Positions 37,597 through 47,102 of a stretch of DNA of 64,000 nt are shown piece by piece. A program made the position numbers and the translations under genes. Positions within the stretch are counted from its first letter, which is position 1. Every line of letters starts with the position of its first letter. The notes under the pieces were generated by a model. The model was not told the DNA's origin. It saw only the letters and a program-made list of their open reading frames with translations, and made no database searches. Origin of the DNA: Terrabacter sp. Root181 (lineage in GTDB: Bacteria > Actinomycetota > Actinomycetes > Actinomycetales > Dermatophilaceae); NCBI RefSeq assembly GCF_001428505.1, contig NZ_LMHU01000001.1:1131812-1195811 (forward strand). The letters are read 5' to 3'.

Positions 37597-38550
37597 ATGT
37601 GCCCGAACCAAGAGATCGTCCCCGAGCGACCCGTGGCCCTCGTTCTCGGCGCGTCCCGAGGCCTCGGTCTCCTCATCGCCGAGCAGCTCTTGAGACGTGG
37701 CCACCTGGTCGTCGTCGCGGCCCGGGACGTGGCGGAGGTCGAGGCTGCGGCGAGAGCACTGGAGGCCTTCGGGCCGGTCCGCGCCGAGCGCTGCGACGTC
37801 CGTGACCGCCACGAGGTGGGTGACCTCGTCGGTCGCGTCGAGCACTCCATCGGCCCCATCGAGGTCCTCGTCACCGTGGCCGGCATCATCCAGACGGCTC
37901 CCGCCGAGTCACTGGTCCTGCACGAGTTCGAGGACGCCATCGAGACCATGGCCTGGGGCCCCATCCATGCGGCCATGACGGTGCTGCCGCACATGCGTCG
38001 CCGGGGGCACGGGCGGATCGGGACGGTGACGTCGGTCGGCGGCATGGTCTCTCCGCCGCACCTGCTGCCGTACGCGACGGCGAAGTTCGCCGCCGTCGGC
38101 TTCTCGGACGGCCTCGCATCGGCCCTGAGCGGTAGCGGCGTCACGGCCACGACGATCGTCCCCGGTCTGATGCGGACCGGGGGACACCTGCACGCGAGTT
38201 TCGGCGGCGATCCCGCCGCTGAGTACGCGTGGTTCGCCCCCGCCGCCTCGCTCCCGCTGCTCTCGATCGACGCCGACCGAGCCGCTCGGCGCATCGTGGA
38301 CGCGGTGCTGGCCGGTAGGCCGATGGTCGTGCTGACGCCGTTGGCGTGGGTCGGGATCCGGGTGCGGGGCCTCGCGCCGGCGACGACGACGCGCGTGATG
38401 GGGCTCATGGGCCGTCTGCTGCCGAGCGCGCCGTTACGCGCTGGGGCGCACACCGTCGACGGCGCCGAGGCACGACGGAGGCTCGGGTCGCCCGTCGTCG
38501 ACCGCTTCGCGACACTGGGCGACCGAGCCGCCAGACGCAACAACGGCTGA
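37597..38550 (+). CDS. SDR oxidoreductase (membrane-adjacent or lipid-type)
   Basis: A 317-aa classical SDR from ATG 37597 (ribosome site GAGGCGAGGAGCGAAC). The cofactor motif LVLGASRGLG (TGxxxGxG variant with Ala) is at residue 16, AGIIQTAP replaces NNAG, and the active-site YATAKFAA is near residue 160. A C-terminal stretch of about 60 residues (RVRGLAPATTTRVMGLMGRLLPS) is amphipathic and unusual for soluble SDRs, perhaps binding the membrane. Divergent from the alcohol dehydrogenase with a 76-bp gap; the SigF promoter faces away from it. Confidence 0.83.
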   Translation: MCPNQEIVPERPVALVLGASRGLGLLIAEQLLRRGHLVVVAARDVAEVEAAARALEAFGPVRAERCDVRDRHEVGDLVGRVEHSIGPIEVLVTVAGIIQTAPAESLVLHEFEDAIETMAWGPIHAAMTVLPHMRRRGHGRIGTVTSVGGMVSPPHLLPYATAKFAAVGFSDGLASALSGSGVTATTIVPGLMRTGGHLHASFGGDPAAEYAWFAPAASLPLLSIDADRAARRIVDAVLAGRPMVVLTPLAWVGIRVRGLAPATTTRVMGLMGRLLPSAPLRAGAHTVDGAEARRRLGSPVVDRFATLGDRAARRNNG

Positions 38551-38621
38551 GTGCAACCTGACGTGTCGAGCGCGAGGTGAGTGGGTAGGCGCACGGTGCA
38601 GGTCTGGACCAAGGAGGCACC

Positions 38622-38891
38622 ATGGCACGCAGGACACCCGGACCATCGGTCAAGGACAAGCATCTCTACGAGTCGCTGCGCGACGACGGGGCGAGCAAGG
38701 AGAAGGCTGCTCGCGTCTCCAACGCGGCTGCCGCGAGCTCTCGCTCCGCCGTGAGCCGCAAGGGCGGCCGGGCGGGCGACTACGAGGACATGACGAAGGA
38801 CCAGCTGATGAAGCGCGCCCGCGAGGTGGGCATCGAGGGCCGGTCGAGCATGAACAAGTCACAGCTCATCTCCGCCCTGCGCCACCACTGA
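38622..38891 (+). CDS. DUF7218-type small protein with Rho-N/SAP-like C-terminus
   Basis: An 89-aa basic protein from ATG 38622 with a strong ribosome site (AAGGAGGCACC). The N-terminal half contains SVKDKHLYESLRDDGASKEKAARVSNAAAASS, and the C-terminal MTKDQLMKRAREVGIEGRSSMNKSQLISALRHH has the SAP/Rho-N helix-extended-helix pattern that can contact nucleic acid. GTGTC-N15-GGGTA precedes it (38563-38587), an imperfect SigF promoter. Similar proteins are common and stress-associated, but function is unknown. Confidence 0.8.
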   Translation: MARRTPGPSVKDKHLYESLRDDGASKEKAARVSNAAAASSRSAVSRKGGRAGDYEDMTKDQLMKRAREVGIEGRSSMNKSQLISALRHH

Positions 38892-38909
38892 GGCGCCCAG
38901 GGCAGAACC

Positions 38910-40592
38910 TCAGAGGAGAGGGTCCTCGCCGTCGCGTACGACGAGCAGCCAGCGGAAGCCGTAGGCCTCGAGGTCGATCTCGACCCGCCCCGATGCCGAG
39001 ACGTCGAGGTCGGGCCGGTCCCCGAGCACGTCGACGAGCCGCGCGCCCGCCGGGAGACCCGGCACCGTGAGCGGCACGACGGCTCCCTCCTCCCCGAGGT
39101 TGTGCACGGCGAGCATGGCCCAGTCGTCGCAGCGGCTGACGTGCGCCAGGACCGACGGCACGGGGTGGTCGAGCACCTCGACCGTCGCCCACCCGCTCTC
39201 GGGCAGCTGCCGGTAGCGACGGGCCAGACTGCGCACGAACCACCACAGCGAGCCCGGGTCCCGTCGCTGGTCGGAGACGTTGACGTGCTCCGGTCCCCAG
39301 ACCCCGTCGGGCATGGGCCGGGTGAGGCGGCGCGGGGTGGCGGTCGAGAAGCCGCCGCTCGGTGCGGAGGTCCACTGCATGGGGGTGCGCACCGCGAGCC
39401 GCCCCGGCACGTCGAGGTTCTCGCCCATGCCGATCTCCTCGCCGTAGAAGAGCACCGGGGTGCCGGGCAGCGAGAACATCAGGGAGTACGCGAGCCGCAC
39501 CCTCCGCTCGTCACCGCTGACCATGGGCGGGAGGCGGCGTCGCAGACCTCGGTCGTAGAGCTGCATGTCGGGGTCGGGCCCGAAGGCGTCGAAGACCTCG
39601 TGCCGCTCCTTCTTGGTGAGCTTGTCGAGGGTCAGCTCGTCGTGGTTGCGCACGAAGCTCGCCCACTGGCTCGTGATGTCGAGCGGGGGCCTCTCGCGCA
39701 GCGCAGCGGCGAGCGGGCCGGCGTCGCCGCGAGCCAGGGAGAGGTAGAAGCGCTGCATCCCGATGAAGTCGAACTGCATGTTGAGCCCGTCCCCGTCGTC
39801 GCCGCCGAAGAACCGGCGCTGCTCCGGGTAGGGCAGGTTGACCTCGCCGAGGAGCACGGCGTCGCCCACCCGGCGGGTCACGAAGGACCGGACGTCACCG
39901 AGGTAGCGGTCGGGGTTGAAGGCATCCGCGTCGTCGACGCCGGGCACCCCGTCGCGGGCGAAGAGGAACGGCACGGCATCCACCCGGAACCCGGACACCC
40001 CGAGCTCGAGCCAGAAGCCGAGCGTCCGTGAGATCTCCTCCTGGACAGCCGGATTCGCGACGTTGAGGTCGGGCTGGTGCTTGTAGAAGTGGTGGAGGTA
40101 GTAGTCGCCCGTCTTCTCGTCCCGCTCCCAGATGCTGTCCTCCTGGTCCGGGAAGACGACGTCCTTGGGGCTCGACCGCGGCTTCGTGCGGCTCCACACG
40201 TAGTAGTCGCGGTACGGGTCCTCGCGGCTGCGCCGCGCGGACTTGAACCACGGGTGCTGGTCGGACGTGTGGTTCATGACGAAGTCGACGACGACCCGGA
40301 TGCCGTGGTCCCGGGCGGTGCGCACGAGCTCGACGAAGTCGCCCAGGGTGCCGAGGCGTGGGTCGACGCCGAAGAAGTCGGTGATGTCGTAGCCGTCGTC
40401 CTTGCGGGCCGTCGGGTAGAACGGCATGAGCCACAGGCACGTCACGCCGAGGTCGGCGAGGTACTCGATGCGGTCGGTCATCCCGCGCAGGTCGCCCACG
40501 CCGTCACCGTCGGAGTCCTGGAACGTCTCGATGTCGGCGCAGTAGAGGACCGCGTTCTTCCACCACACGTCGCCCGTGTCGCTCATCCTCAT
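38910..40592 (-). CDS. GH13 alpha-glucosidase/trehalose-synthase-like enzyme
   Basis: A 560-aa GH13 enzyme. The four signature blocks are VVDFVMNHTSD, GFRVDAVPFL (nucleophile Asp), VLLGEVNL (acid/base Glu) and VRNHDELTLD (stabilising Asp). The insert NHTSDQHPWFKSARRS and DYYVWSRTK plus length favour the trehalose-synthase/alpha-glucosidase subgroup rather than amylase. The C-terminal beta domain spans about 470-560. ATG 40592 overlaps the LLM gene stop (ATGA) with GGGAGGTGGCCTC upstream. The product may be cytosolic since no signal peptide is seen. Confidence 0.85.
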   Translation of the reverse strand: MRMSDTGDVWWKNAVLYCADIETFQDSDGDGVGDLRGMTDRIEYLADLGVTCLWLMPFYPTARKDDGYDITDFFGVDPRLGTLGDFVELVRTARDHGIRVVVDFVMNHTSDQHPWFKSARRSREDPYRDYYVWSRTKPRSSPKDVVFPDQEDSIWERDEKTGDYYLHHFYKHQPDLNVANPAVQEEISRTLGFWLELGVSGFRVDAVPFLFARDGVPGVDDADAFNPDRYLGDVRSFVTRRVGDAVLLGEVNLPYPEQRRFFGGDDGDGLNMQFDFIGMQRFYLSLARGDAGPLAAALRERPPLDITSQWASFVRNHDELTLDKLTKKERHEVFDAFGPDPDMQLYDRGLRRRLPPMVSGDERRVRLAYSLMFSLPGTPVLFYGEEIGMGENLDVPGRLAVRTPMQWTSAPSGGFSTATPRRLTRPMPDGVWGPEHVNVSDQRRDPGSLWWFVRSLARRYRQLPESGWATVEVLDHPVPSVLAHVSRCDDWAMLAVHNLGEEGAVVPLTVPGLPAGARLVDVLGDRPDLDVSASGRVEIDLEAYGFRWLLVVRDGEDPLL

Positions 40593-41602
40593 GAGGCCAC
40601 CTCCCGTGCGCCCTGCGGCGCGTCGCCCTGTGCCACCGGACTCGTCGGAGACAGCCGCGGCAGCACGGTGGTGCCGAAGGCGTCGATGAAGGGGGCCTGG
40701 TGCCGGCCGACGAAGTGGACGTAGAGCTCGTCCCAGCCCATGTCGACGTAGTCCTGGAGCCACTGGGCGTGGCGCCCGAGGTCGGACGAGACGAGCACGG
40801 CCTCGCGGACCTGCTCGGGCGAGACCTTCTCGCCGATGAGGTCGAAGGCCTCGACGGTCTCGGTGTCCCACGCGACCGGCGGCCCGATCACGTTGCTGCG
40901 CCACTGGTCGTGGGCGACGTGCAGGGCCTCGTCCTCCGTGGGCGCCCAGCTGACGTGCACCTGCAGGCGTGCGGGACCCTTGCCGCCGGCGTCGCGATAG
41001 GCGCCCAGCACGCGACGCAGGGTGTCGGGCGGCTGGTTCACGGTGATGAGGCCGTCGGCCCAGCCGGCGTGACGCGCGGCCGTCTCGGCGGTCACCGCCG
41101 GCCCGACGAGGTCGGGCACCGGGTCCGCCAGCGTCCAGAGCCGCGCTCGGTTGACCGAGACGAGGCCGTCGTGGCTGACCTCCTCTCCGGAGAGAAGGCG
41201 TCGGATGACGTCGACGCACTCGAGGAGGCGGGCGTCACGGACCTCCTTGCGCGGCCACACCTCCCCGGTCACTCGCTCGTTCGAGGCCTCGCCCGACCCC
41301 AGGGCAGCCCAGAAGCGTCCGGGGAACATCTGCCCGAGCGTCGCGATGGCCTGTGCCGTGACGGCAGGGTGGTAGCGCTGCCCCGGAGCCGTGACGACGC
41401 CGAAGGGCAGGGACGTGGTCGCCAGGGCCGCGCCCAGCCAGCTCCACGCGTACCCGGACTCGCCCTGCCGGCTGCTCCACGGCGAGATGTGGTCGGACGA
41501 CATGGCAGCCGTGAAGCCGGCGTCCTGCGCCGCGCGGACGTCCTGGAGGAGCTGGGCGGGGTCGATCTGCTCGTGCGAGCAGTGGAAGCCGATGACGGTC
41601 AT
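40589..41602 (-). CDS. LLM-class F420-dependent oxidoreductase (G6PDH-like)
   Basis: A 337-aa luciferase-like TIM-barrel enzyme starting MTVIGFHCSHEQIDPAQLL at 41602. It contains GVVTAPGQRYHPAVTAQAIATLGQMFPGRFWAALGSGEASNE, the typical F420 domain, and a C-terminal VSSDLGRHAQWLQDYVDMGWDELYVHFVGRHQ, as in the TIGR03557-like group. F420 use is inferred from family. Its stop overlaps the GH13 start, so both are coexpressed. The chosen ATG has GGGGAGG only 1-2 nt away, which is unusually close. Confidence 0.85.
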   Translation of the reverse strand: MTVIGFHCSHEQIDPAQLLQDVRAAQDAGFTAAMSSDHISPWSSRQGESGYAWSWLGAALATTSLPFGVVTAPGQRYHPAVTAQAIATLGQMFPGRFWAALGSGEASNERVTGEVWPRKEVRDARLLECVDVIRRLLSGEEVSHDGLVSVNRARLWTLADPVPDLVGPAVTAETAARHAGWADGLITVNQPPDTLRRVLGAYRDAGGKGPARLQVHVSWAPTEDEALHVAHDQWRSNVIGPPVAWDTETVEAFDLIGEKVSPEQVREAVLVSSDLGRHAQWLQDYVDMGWDELYVHFVGRHQAPFIDAFGTTVLPRLSPTSPVAQGDAPQGAREVAS

Positions 41603-41734
41603 GCCTCCCCACGCAACCGCACCGGAGGGTGCGCCGTCAACGCCCAGCGGTCCGGCACGCTTGCGGTTGTTGGGATCTCGGTTGAATGGGTATGACGCAT
41701 GACCCTGTCCGTCCATCCGCACTCCGGTCGACGC

Positions 41735-42646
41735 TCAGGGGGCTGCACGCCAGGCTGCGACCGACCTCGCGGTGGCCAGCTCGTCCACGACGGCCGAGGA
41801 GAGCAGTGCGTGCCCGTTCGCGTTCGGGTGGTCGCCGTCGTCGAGCAGGTCGCCCGTCGGGTCCCGGGTGCCCGACGCGCCCTTGAGCGGGCTGTACGCG
41901 TCGACGTAGACGGCGCCCGTCGACGCGGCCACCTGCTGGACCGTGTCGTTGACGAGCCGGGTCAGCGAGTCGCTGCCGAGGACGAAGTCCTCGCCGAGGG
42001 CCCGCCCCACCGAGCCGTCGACCGTGACGTTCCAGTAGCCGAGGAGGGCGATGCGCAGGTCGGGCCGGTGGTCGATACGACTTATCGCCGCGATGATCCG
42101 GGTCAGGCCGTCGTGCAGTCCGGCGAGGGTGGTGGACCAGCAGTCCGACCCCGCGGCCGGGAAGCAGCCCTGGTCGTCGACGCGGTCGAGGTCGAAGTCG
42201 TTGGCGCCCACCTCGACGATGACGAGGTCGGCGTCCGCGAGGTGGTCGCGCGTCGCGGGCGACGAGAGGTCGTCCTCGACGTCCGCCGTGGTCCAGCCCC
42301 CGTTCGCGTCGTTGTGCACCACCCAGCTCCGGTGCGTCAGCCGCCCCAGCCGCTCACCGACCTGCTCGACGTAGCCCGTGCATCCGCACGTCTCCGCCGA
42401 GGGCACCGAGTCCCCCAGCCCGACGACCGTCAGCGGTCCGGGCGGCGTCGGAGATGCTGTCGGCGACGATCCCGCCGACGGGATCCCGCTCGTGACAGTG
42501 GGTTTCGTGGCTGGGCCGGACTCACGCAGCACGTCGGTCGTCCCGAGACCGGGCACGACACCGCCCAGCGCCAGCGCCATGACGACTGCGATCCCGATCA
42601 GCACCGCGACCCGGCGCGACGGCATCCGGCGCCGGCGCTCACGCAC
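41735..42646 (-). CDS. Secreted/anchored SGNH (GDSL) hydrolase
   Basis: A 303-aa protein. N-terminal MRERRRRMPSRRV then a hydrophobic signal-anchor (VAVLIGIAVVMALALGGVV), a Pro/Ser/Thr linker to residue 68, then an SGNH domain: GLGDSVPSAE (block I, Ser nucleophile), EVGANDFDL (block III) and DGDHPNANGHALL (block V, Asp-x-x-His). It has four Cys in CGCT, QGC and DCW that may form disulfides. GTG 42646 lies 8 nt inside the esterase gene. It is the third gene of the lysX unit. Acetyl or acyl esterase activity on envelope material is likely. Confidence 0.83.
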   Translation of the reverse strand: MRERRRRMPSRRVAVLIGIAVVMALALGGVVPGLGTTDVLRESGPATKPTVTSGIPSAGSSPTASPTPPGPLTVVGLGDSVPSAETCGCTGYVEQVGERLGRLTHRSWVVHNDANGGWTTADVEDDLSSPATRDHLADADLVIVEVGANDFDLDRVDDQGCFPAAGSDCWSTTLAGLHDGLTRIIAAISRIDHRPDLRIALLGYWNVTVDGSVGRALGEDFVLGSDSLTRLVNDTVQQVAASTGAVYVDAYSPLKGASGTRDPTGDLLDDGDHPNANGHALLSSAVVDELATARSVAAWRAAP

Positions 42647-43754
42647 GGAAGCCCGGCAGGGTCTGTGCCAGCCACACGAGGGCGGCCGGGACGTACGGCG
42701 TGAACACCGAGTCGCGGTGGCCGCCGTGGGCGAGGACGGTGCCGGTGACGTCGAGCGGGCTGCGGGCGACGCTGAGGAACTTCGAGGTCGTCGGGTACGA
42801 CAGCGGGTCCTCGCGGGAGGTCAGCACCCACATCGCCACGGGCGGCGGTGCCGTGCGCGCCATCGTGACGAGGTCGTAGCCACGCCCGCTCGCCGCCGTC
42901 AGGGGGTCGTACGCCGCGCTGAAGTCCGGGCGGAAGTAGCCGAGGAGCACGACGGCGGCCCCGAAGACGTCGGGGTGGCGCATCGACAGGGACGCCGCGC
43001 ACCATGCGCCGTAGGAGTATCCGAGCGTGGCCCACGACGTCCGGGTCTGCTTGACGTGGAAGTGGTGCACGGTCCACGCGGGGATGTCGTGGGCGAGCCA
43101 CGTGTCCGTCTGTGGCTGTCCTGCACCACCGTTGACGCACTCGGTGTCGAGGCTCGCCGGGGTGTCGATGCGCGGCACGACGACGATCGAGGGGGCCAGT
43201 CGGCCCTCGGCGGTCAGGGCGTCGACGGAGCTGAGGAAGTCGAGCTTGAGGAAGCCCCGGGGTCCGCTCGGGAAGCCGTGCAGGCCCAGGATGACGGGGT
43301 AGGTGCGGGAGGACCGGGGGTCGTAGCCGACCGGCAGGTGCACGTAGACCTGTACCTCGGCGTTCGACCGCGAGTCGACCACCGTGTACGTCTGCAGCCG
43401 CGAGCCCGGCTGGGGGAGCGGCGGCAGCACGGCCGGTGCCGCCACGCCTCGGAGCCCGGGGCCCGACACGGGGGCCGACACGACCTCCGGGCTCGTCCCG
43501 CCGTGGTGCACCTGGACGGACGTCGAGCGGGAGCCGAAGAGGTCGCCCCAGCTCGAGTAGAAGAGGTACTGGTCGTTGAGGGCGGCGCCGGCGAGCGCGA
43601 GGACGAGGACGTTGAGCAGCACGACCTGGACGCCACGCACGACGGCGCGCCCGACCCTGCTGCCCCACCGGGGCCATCCGGCGACGACGAGCCCGAACAC
43701 GACGAGGGCGAGCACGGCGAGCAGGACGACGGGGCCGGCATCGGTCAGCTCCAT
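42639..43754 (-). CDS. Membrane-tethered alpha/beta hydrolase (esterase-D/Ag85-like)
   Basis: A 371-aa protein from ATG 43754 with two N-terminal membrane segments (about 8-27 and 40-60), then an extracytoplasmic esterase domain: YPVILGLHGFPSGPRGF, the nucleophile elbow LGYSYGAWCAASLS near residue 250, and HGGHRDSVF with the catalytic His near 345. It overlaps lysX by 10 nt. In other bacteria an alpha/beta hydrolase next to an aminoacyl-phosphatidylglycerol synthase removes the amino acid again, so lysyl-PG hydrolysis is an attractive but unproven function. Confidence 0.8.
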   Translation of the reverse strand: MELTDAGPVVLLAVLALVVFGLVVAGWPRWGSRVGRAVVRGVQVVLLNVLVLALAGAALNDQYLFYSSWGDLFGSRSTSVQVHHGGTSPEVVSAPVSGPGLRGVAAPAVLPPLPQPGSRLQTYTVVDSRSNAEVQVYVHLPVGYDPRSSRTYPVILGLHGFPSGPRGFLKLDFLSSVDALTAEGRLAPSIVVVPRIDTPASLDTECVNGGAGQPQTDTWLAHDIPAWTVHHFHVKQTRTSWATLGYSYGAWCAASLSMRHPDVFGAAVVLLGYFRPDFSAAYDPLTAASGRGYDLVTMARTAPPPVAMWVLTSREDPLSYPTTSKFLSVARSPLDVTGTVLAHGGHRDSVFTPYVPAALVWLAQTLPGFRA

Positions 43755-46700
43755 GCCGGGCTCGTCTCGCGGTCGGCCCGGCGCGTGGTCACCGGGCGCA
43801 CGAACGGGAACGTCAGCACCGAGCGGATCGAGCTGTGGGTGAGGAGCATGACGAGGCGGTCGACGCCGATGCCGAGGCCACCGCTGGGCGGCATCCCCAG
43901 CTCGAGCGCGTGGAGGAAGTCCTCGTCGACCTCCATCGCCTCGGGGTCGCCCGCGGCGGCCTTGAGCGACTGCTCGGTGAGCCGCGCCCGCTGGTCGACG
44001 GGGTCGGTCAGCTCGCTGTAGGCCGTGCCGACCTCCATGCCCGCCACGACGAGGTCCCAGCGCTCGGCGAGCCCCGGCGCGCTGCGGTGCGGTCGGGTCA
44101 GGGGCGAGGTCTCGACGGGGAAGTCCGTGTAGAAGGTGGGCAGGACGGTCACCGGCTCGACGAGCTCGGCGTAGAGCTCCTCGATGACGGCCCCGGCGCC
44201 CATCTCGGGGCGCACCGCGATGCCGTGGTCCTCGGCGAGGCCGAGCAGCACGTCGAAGTCGGTCTCGACGGTGACCCGCCGCCCGACCGCGTCCGACACG
44301 GCGTCGAGCACGGACACGACGGGCCACTCGCCGCTGATGTCGACGAGCTCGACGCCGTCCGAGCCGTCCGAGCCGCCCGATCCGGTGAGCGGCAACGGGA
44401 TCGCCTCGCGACCGTGGACGGTGCGTGCCGCCTCGCGGACGAGCCGCTCGGTGAGATGACGCATCGTCGTGTAGTCCGCGTGCGGCTGGTAGACCTCCAG
44501 CGAGGTGAACTCGGGGTTGTGCGTCGCGTCCGCCCCCTCGTTGCGGAAGTTGCGACCCAGCTCGAAGACCGGGCCGAGGCCGGCCACGAGGAGTCGCTTG
44601 AGGTGCAGCTCGGGCGCGATGCGCAGCGAGAGGTCGACGCCGTACGCGTTGATGAAGGTCCGGAACGGCCGCGCGCTCGCGCCGCCGTGGGTCGTGTGGA
44701 GCATGGGCGTCTCCACCTCGAGGAAGCCGGCGTCGCCCAGCGTCCGCCGGATCGAACCGACGACGGCGGACCGGCGCCGGAGCAGCTCGACGTCGCGCGG
44801 GTGGACGAGCAGGTCGGTCGAGCGTCGGCGCGCCCGGGTCCCGGGGTCGTCGAAGGCGCGGAAGGGGACCGGGTGCAGGCACTTGGCCTCCATCCGCCAG
44901 GCCTCGGCGAGCAGGCTCGGGGTGCCCGTCCGCGAACGGCCCGTCGTGCCCTCGACCCGCACGAGGTCGCCGACGTCGACGAACGACGTGAGCCGGTCGA
45001 GGCAGGGGCGACCGACCCGGGCCGCGTCGAACAGCACCTGCAGCCGCGCCTCACCGTCCACGAGAGTGGCGAAGGCGACGCCTCCGTGGTCGCGCACCTC
45101 CCGGACGCGTCCGACGACCGACAGTGTCCGAGGGGTCCGCCACGCGTCCGGGCCGAGGGCGGCGACCGGGGTGGTCGTGACCGACGCGGCGCCGACGGGG
45201 TAGGCGTCGACCCCGGCCTCGCGCATCCGGTCCAGCGCCGCGACCCGGTGGCGGAACTGGTCGGACCGGCGCGGCCCGAGCGCCTCGACGTCGACGGGGG
45301 GTGCGCTGATCGAGGCCGCCTGCGCGAGGTGCACGGGGTCGAGCTCGGTGGGCACGCTCCGGAGAGACGGGTGGCGCACGAACCCCTCGGCAGCCCCGAC
45401 GGCGAGGACCACCTGCGGCAGCGACACGGCATCGTCGTAGCAGAGGAACCGCGGCTGCCACGTCGGCTCGTACTTCTCGTTCGCGCGGTAGAGGCGCTCG
45501 AGCTGCCAGATGCGGTCGAAGAGCCCGAGCACCGAGGCGCCCACCCGCGTCAGGGACCTGGAACCGAGCCTCTCGGCGTCCTCGAAGACGGTGCGGAACA
45601 TGCAGAAGTTGAGCGAGACCCGGGCCAGGCCCAGCCGGCGGGAACGGGCGAGCAGCTCGCTCACCATGAGCTCGGTGACGCCGTTGGGGGCGTCGGGGGA
45701 GCGCCGCATGACGTCGAGCGAGACCCCCGAGCGCCCCCACGGCACGAGGGACAGCACCCCGACGAGCGACGAGTCCGCAGCGTGCGCGGTCACGTGCAGG
45801 ACGTCGCCGTCCGCGAGGTCGCCGCCCCGACCGAGGGCCATCGAGAAGCCCCGGTCGGTCTCACCGCTGCGCCACGCCTCGGCGCGCTCGGTGATCTCGG
45901 CGAGCTCGTCGGCCCGCAGCTCGCGCTGTCGCCGCACGCGCACCTCGAGTCCGGCCCGCGTCGCCCGCGCGACGGCGTGGCGCACCGGCGAGAGCGACGT
46001 CCGACGCAGGTCGAAGCGTCGGGGATCGAGGATCGCCTCGTCACCGAGGAGCAGCACCCGCATGCCCCCGGTGGCGGCATACGCCCGGGCGCCCCGCTCG
46101 CTCGCACCCACCACCGCCGGCACCCACCCGAACTCACGCGCCTCCGCGCGCCAGGCCTCGATGGCAGGCTGCCAGCTGTCGGGATGACCGATCGGGTCGG
46201 CACTCGCCAGGGACACCCCGGCGACGACCCGGTAGGTCACGGCGGCCCGGCCGTCGGCGGAGAAGACGGAGGCCTTGTCGCGGCGCGTCGCGATGTAGCC
46301 GAGGGAGTCCTCGGCGCCGTGGTGCGCGAGGAGCCCGCGCAGGGCCACCTCGCGGTCCGGCGACCAGCGGCTGCGCGGTCGGGCGGAGGCGAGGAAGAGC
46401 GTGACGGCCGCGAGGATCGTCAGGCCGGCGCAGACCGCCACGACGTCGACGACCCACGGCGGGACGAGCGCCAGGGCGTGCCGGCTCATCCCTCCGAAGA
46501 CGGCGAGCACGGTGTCGACGAGGGGGTCGACCTGTGACCGGGGTGCCCCGACCGCGCCGAGGAGCAGCCACGCGACGCCCAGCGTCACCGCCGAACCCAC
46601 GGCAAGGGCCGCGAGCGCGAGGCTCCACGAGCCCCGCTGGAGGCGTCCCGTGAAGTCGTCACGGATCCGCCAGAGCCACCACAGGGCCAGGGCGGCGACC

Positions 46701-47080
46701 AGCGTCGAGACGATGTCGAGCCCGCGGCCCAGGTCACCTCGGCTCACCCACATCTCGGTGCGGGGCAGCCGAGCGGCAGGGATGAGCGCCACGAAGCCGA
46801 CGTAGATGCCGAGGACCTGGAAGACGGCGACGAACCACAGCCCGATCCGCTTGCGGCCGAGCAGCGCCCGGGTGGCGAGAGCGAGGACGACCACCGACAC
46901 GAAGGTCGGGGCCACCGGCACGTTGAGGAGACCGAAGATGCCCTCCGCCAGGAACGGGTGCGGCCGGCGTCGGGCCAGGAGCGTCAGCAGGAGTGCCACG
47001 AGGGTGGCGAGCGCGTAGACGCCGGTGAGCAGTCGCGCGGGACGGTGCGAGGCCGGCGCCCGCGAGATTCGGGTGCCCAT
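43745..47080 (-). CDS. lysX: LysX: bifunctional lysyl-tRNA synthetase / lysylphosphatidylglycerol synthase
   Basis: An 1111-aa fusion. Residues 1-240 form about six to seven membrane helices. Residues 255-560 are the DUF2156 LPG transferase (VSLASADPIGHPDSW, GVSLDVMRRSPDAPNG, SLNFCMFRTVFEDAE). Residues 590-700 are an OB-fold (LSVVGRVREVRDHGGVAFATL), then a class II core with motif 2 FRNEGADATHNPEFTS and motif 3 GLGIGVDRLVMLL. It charges tRNA-Lys and transfers Lys to phosphatidylglycerol, giving a cationic membrane and resistance to cationic peptides. ATG 47080 is the start. Confidence 0.93.
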   Translation of the reverse strand: MGTRISRAPASHRPARLLTGVYALATLVALLLTLLARRRPHPFLAEGIFGLLNVPVAPTFVSVVVLALATRALLGRKRIGLWFVAVFQVLGIYVGFVALIPAARLPRTEMWVSRGDLGRGLDIVSTLVAALALWWLWRIRDDFTGRLQRGSWSLALAALAVGSAVTLGVAWLLLGAVGAPRSQVDPLVDTVLAVFGGMSRHALALVPPWVVDVVAVCAGLTILAAVTLFLASARPRSRWSPDREVALRGLLAHHGAEDSLGYIATRRDKASVFSADGRAAVTYRVVAGVSLASADPIGHPDSWQPAIEAWRAEAREFGWVPAVVGASERGARAYAATGGMRVLLLGDEAILDPRRFDLRRTSLSPVRHAVARATRAGLEVRVRRQRELRADELAEITERAEAWRSGETDRGFSMALGRGGDLADGDVLHVTAHAADSSLVGVLSLVPWGRSGVSLDVMRRSPDAPNGVTELMVSELLARSRRLGLARVSLNFCMFRTVFEDAERLGSRSLTRVGASVLGLFDRIWQLERLYRANEKYEPTWQPRFLCYDDAVSLPQVVLAVGAAEGFVRHPSLRSVPTELDPVHLAQAASISAPPVDVEALGPRRSDQFRHRVAALDRMREAGVDAYPVGAASVTTTPVAALGPDAWRTPRTLSVVGRVREVRDHGGVAFATLVDGEARLQVLFDAARVGRPCLDRLTSFVDVGDLVRVEGTTGRSRTGTPSLLAEAWRMEAKCLHPVPFRAFDDPGTRARRRSTDLLVHPRDVELLRRRSAVVGSIRRTLGDAGFLEVETPMLHTTHGGASARPFRTFINAYGVDLSLRIAPELHLKRLLVAGLGPVFELGRNFRNEGADATHNPEFTSLEVYQPHADYTTMRHLTERLVREAARTVHGREAIPLPLTGSGGSDGSDGVELVDISGEWPVVSVLDAVSDAVGRRVTVETDFDVLLGLAEDHGIAVRPEMGAGAVIEELYAELVEPVTVLPTFYTDFPVETSPLTRPHRSAPGLAERWDLVVAGMEVGTAYSELTDPVDQRARLTEQSLKAAAGDPEAMEVDEDFLHALELGMPPSGGLGIGVDRLVMLLTHSSIRSVLTFPFVRPVTTRRADRETSPAWS

Positions 47081-47102
47081 GGGCCAGACGATCCCCCGCA
47101 CC

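Noticed and set aside
41665..41695. A GGTTG-N18-GGGTAT promoter-like sequence on the plus strand
   Set aside because: The spacer is too long and it points at minus-strand genes.
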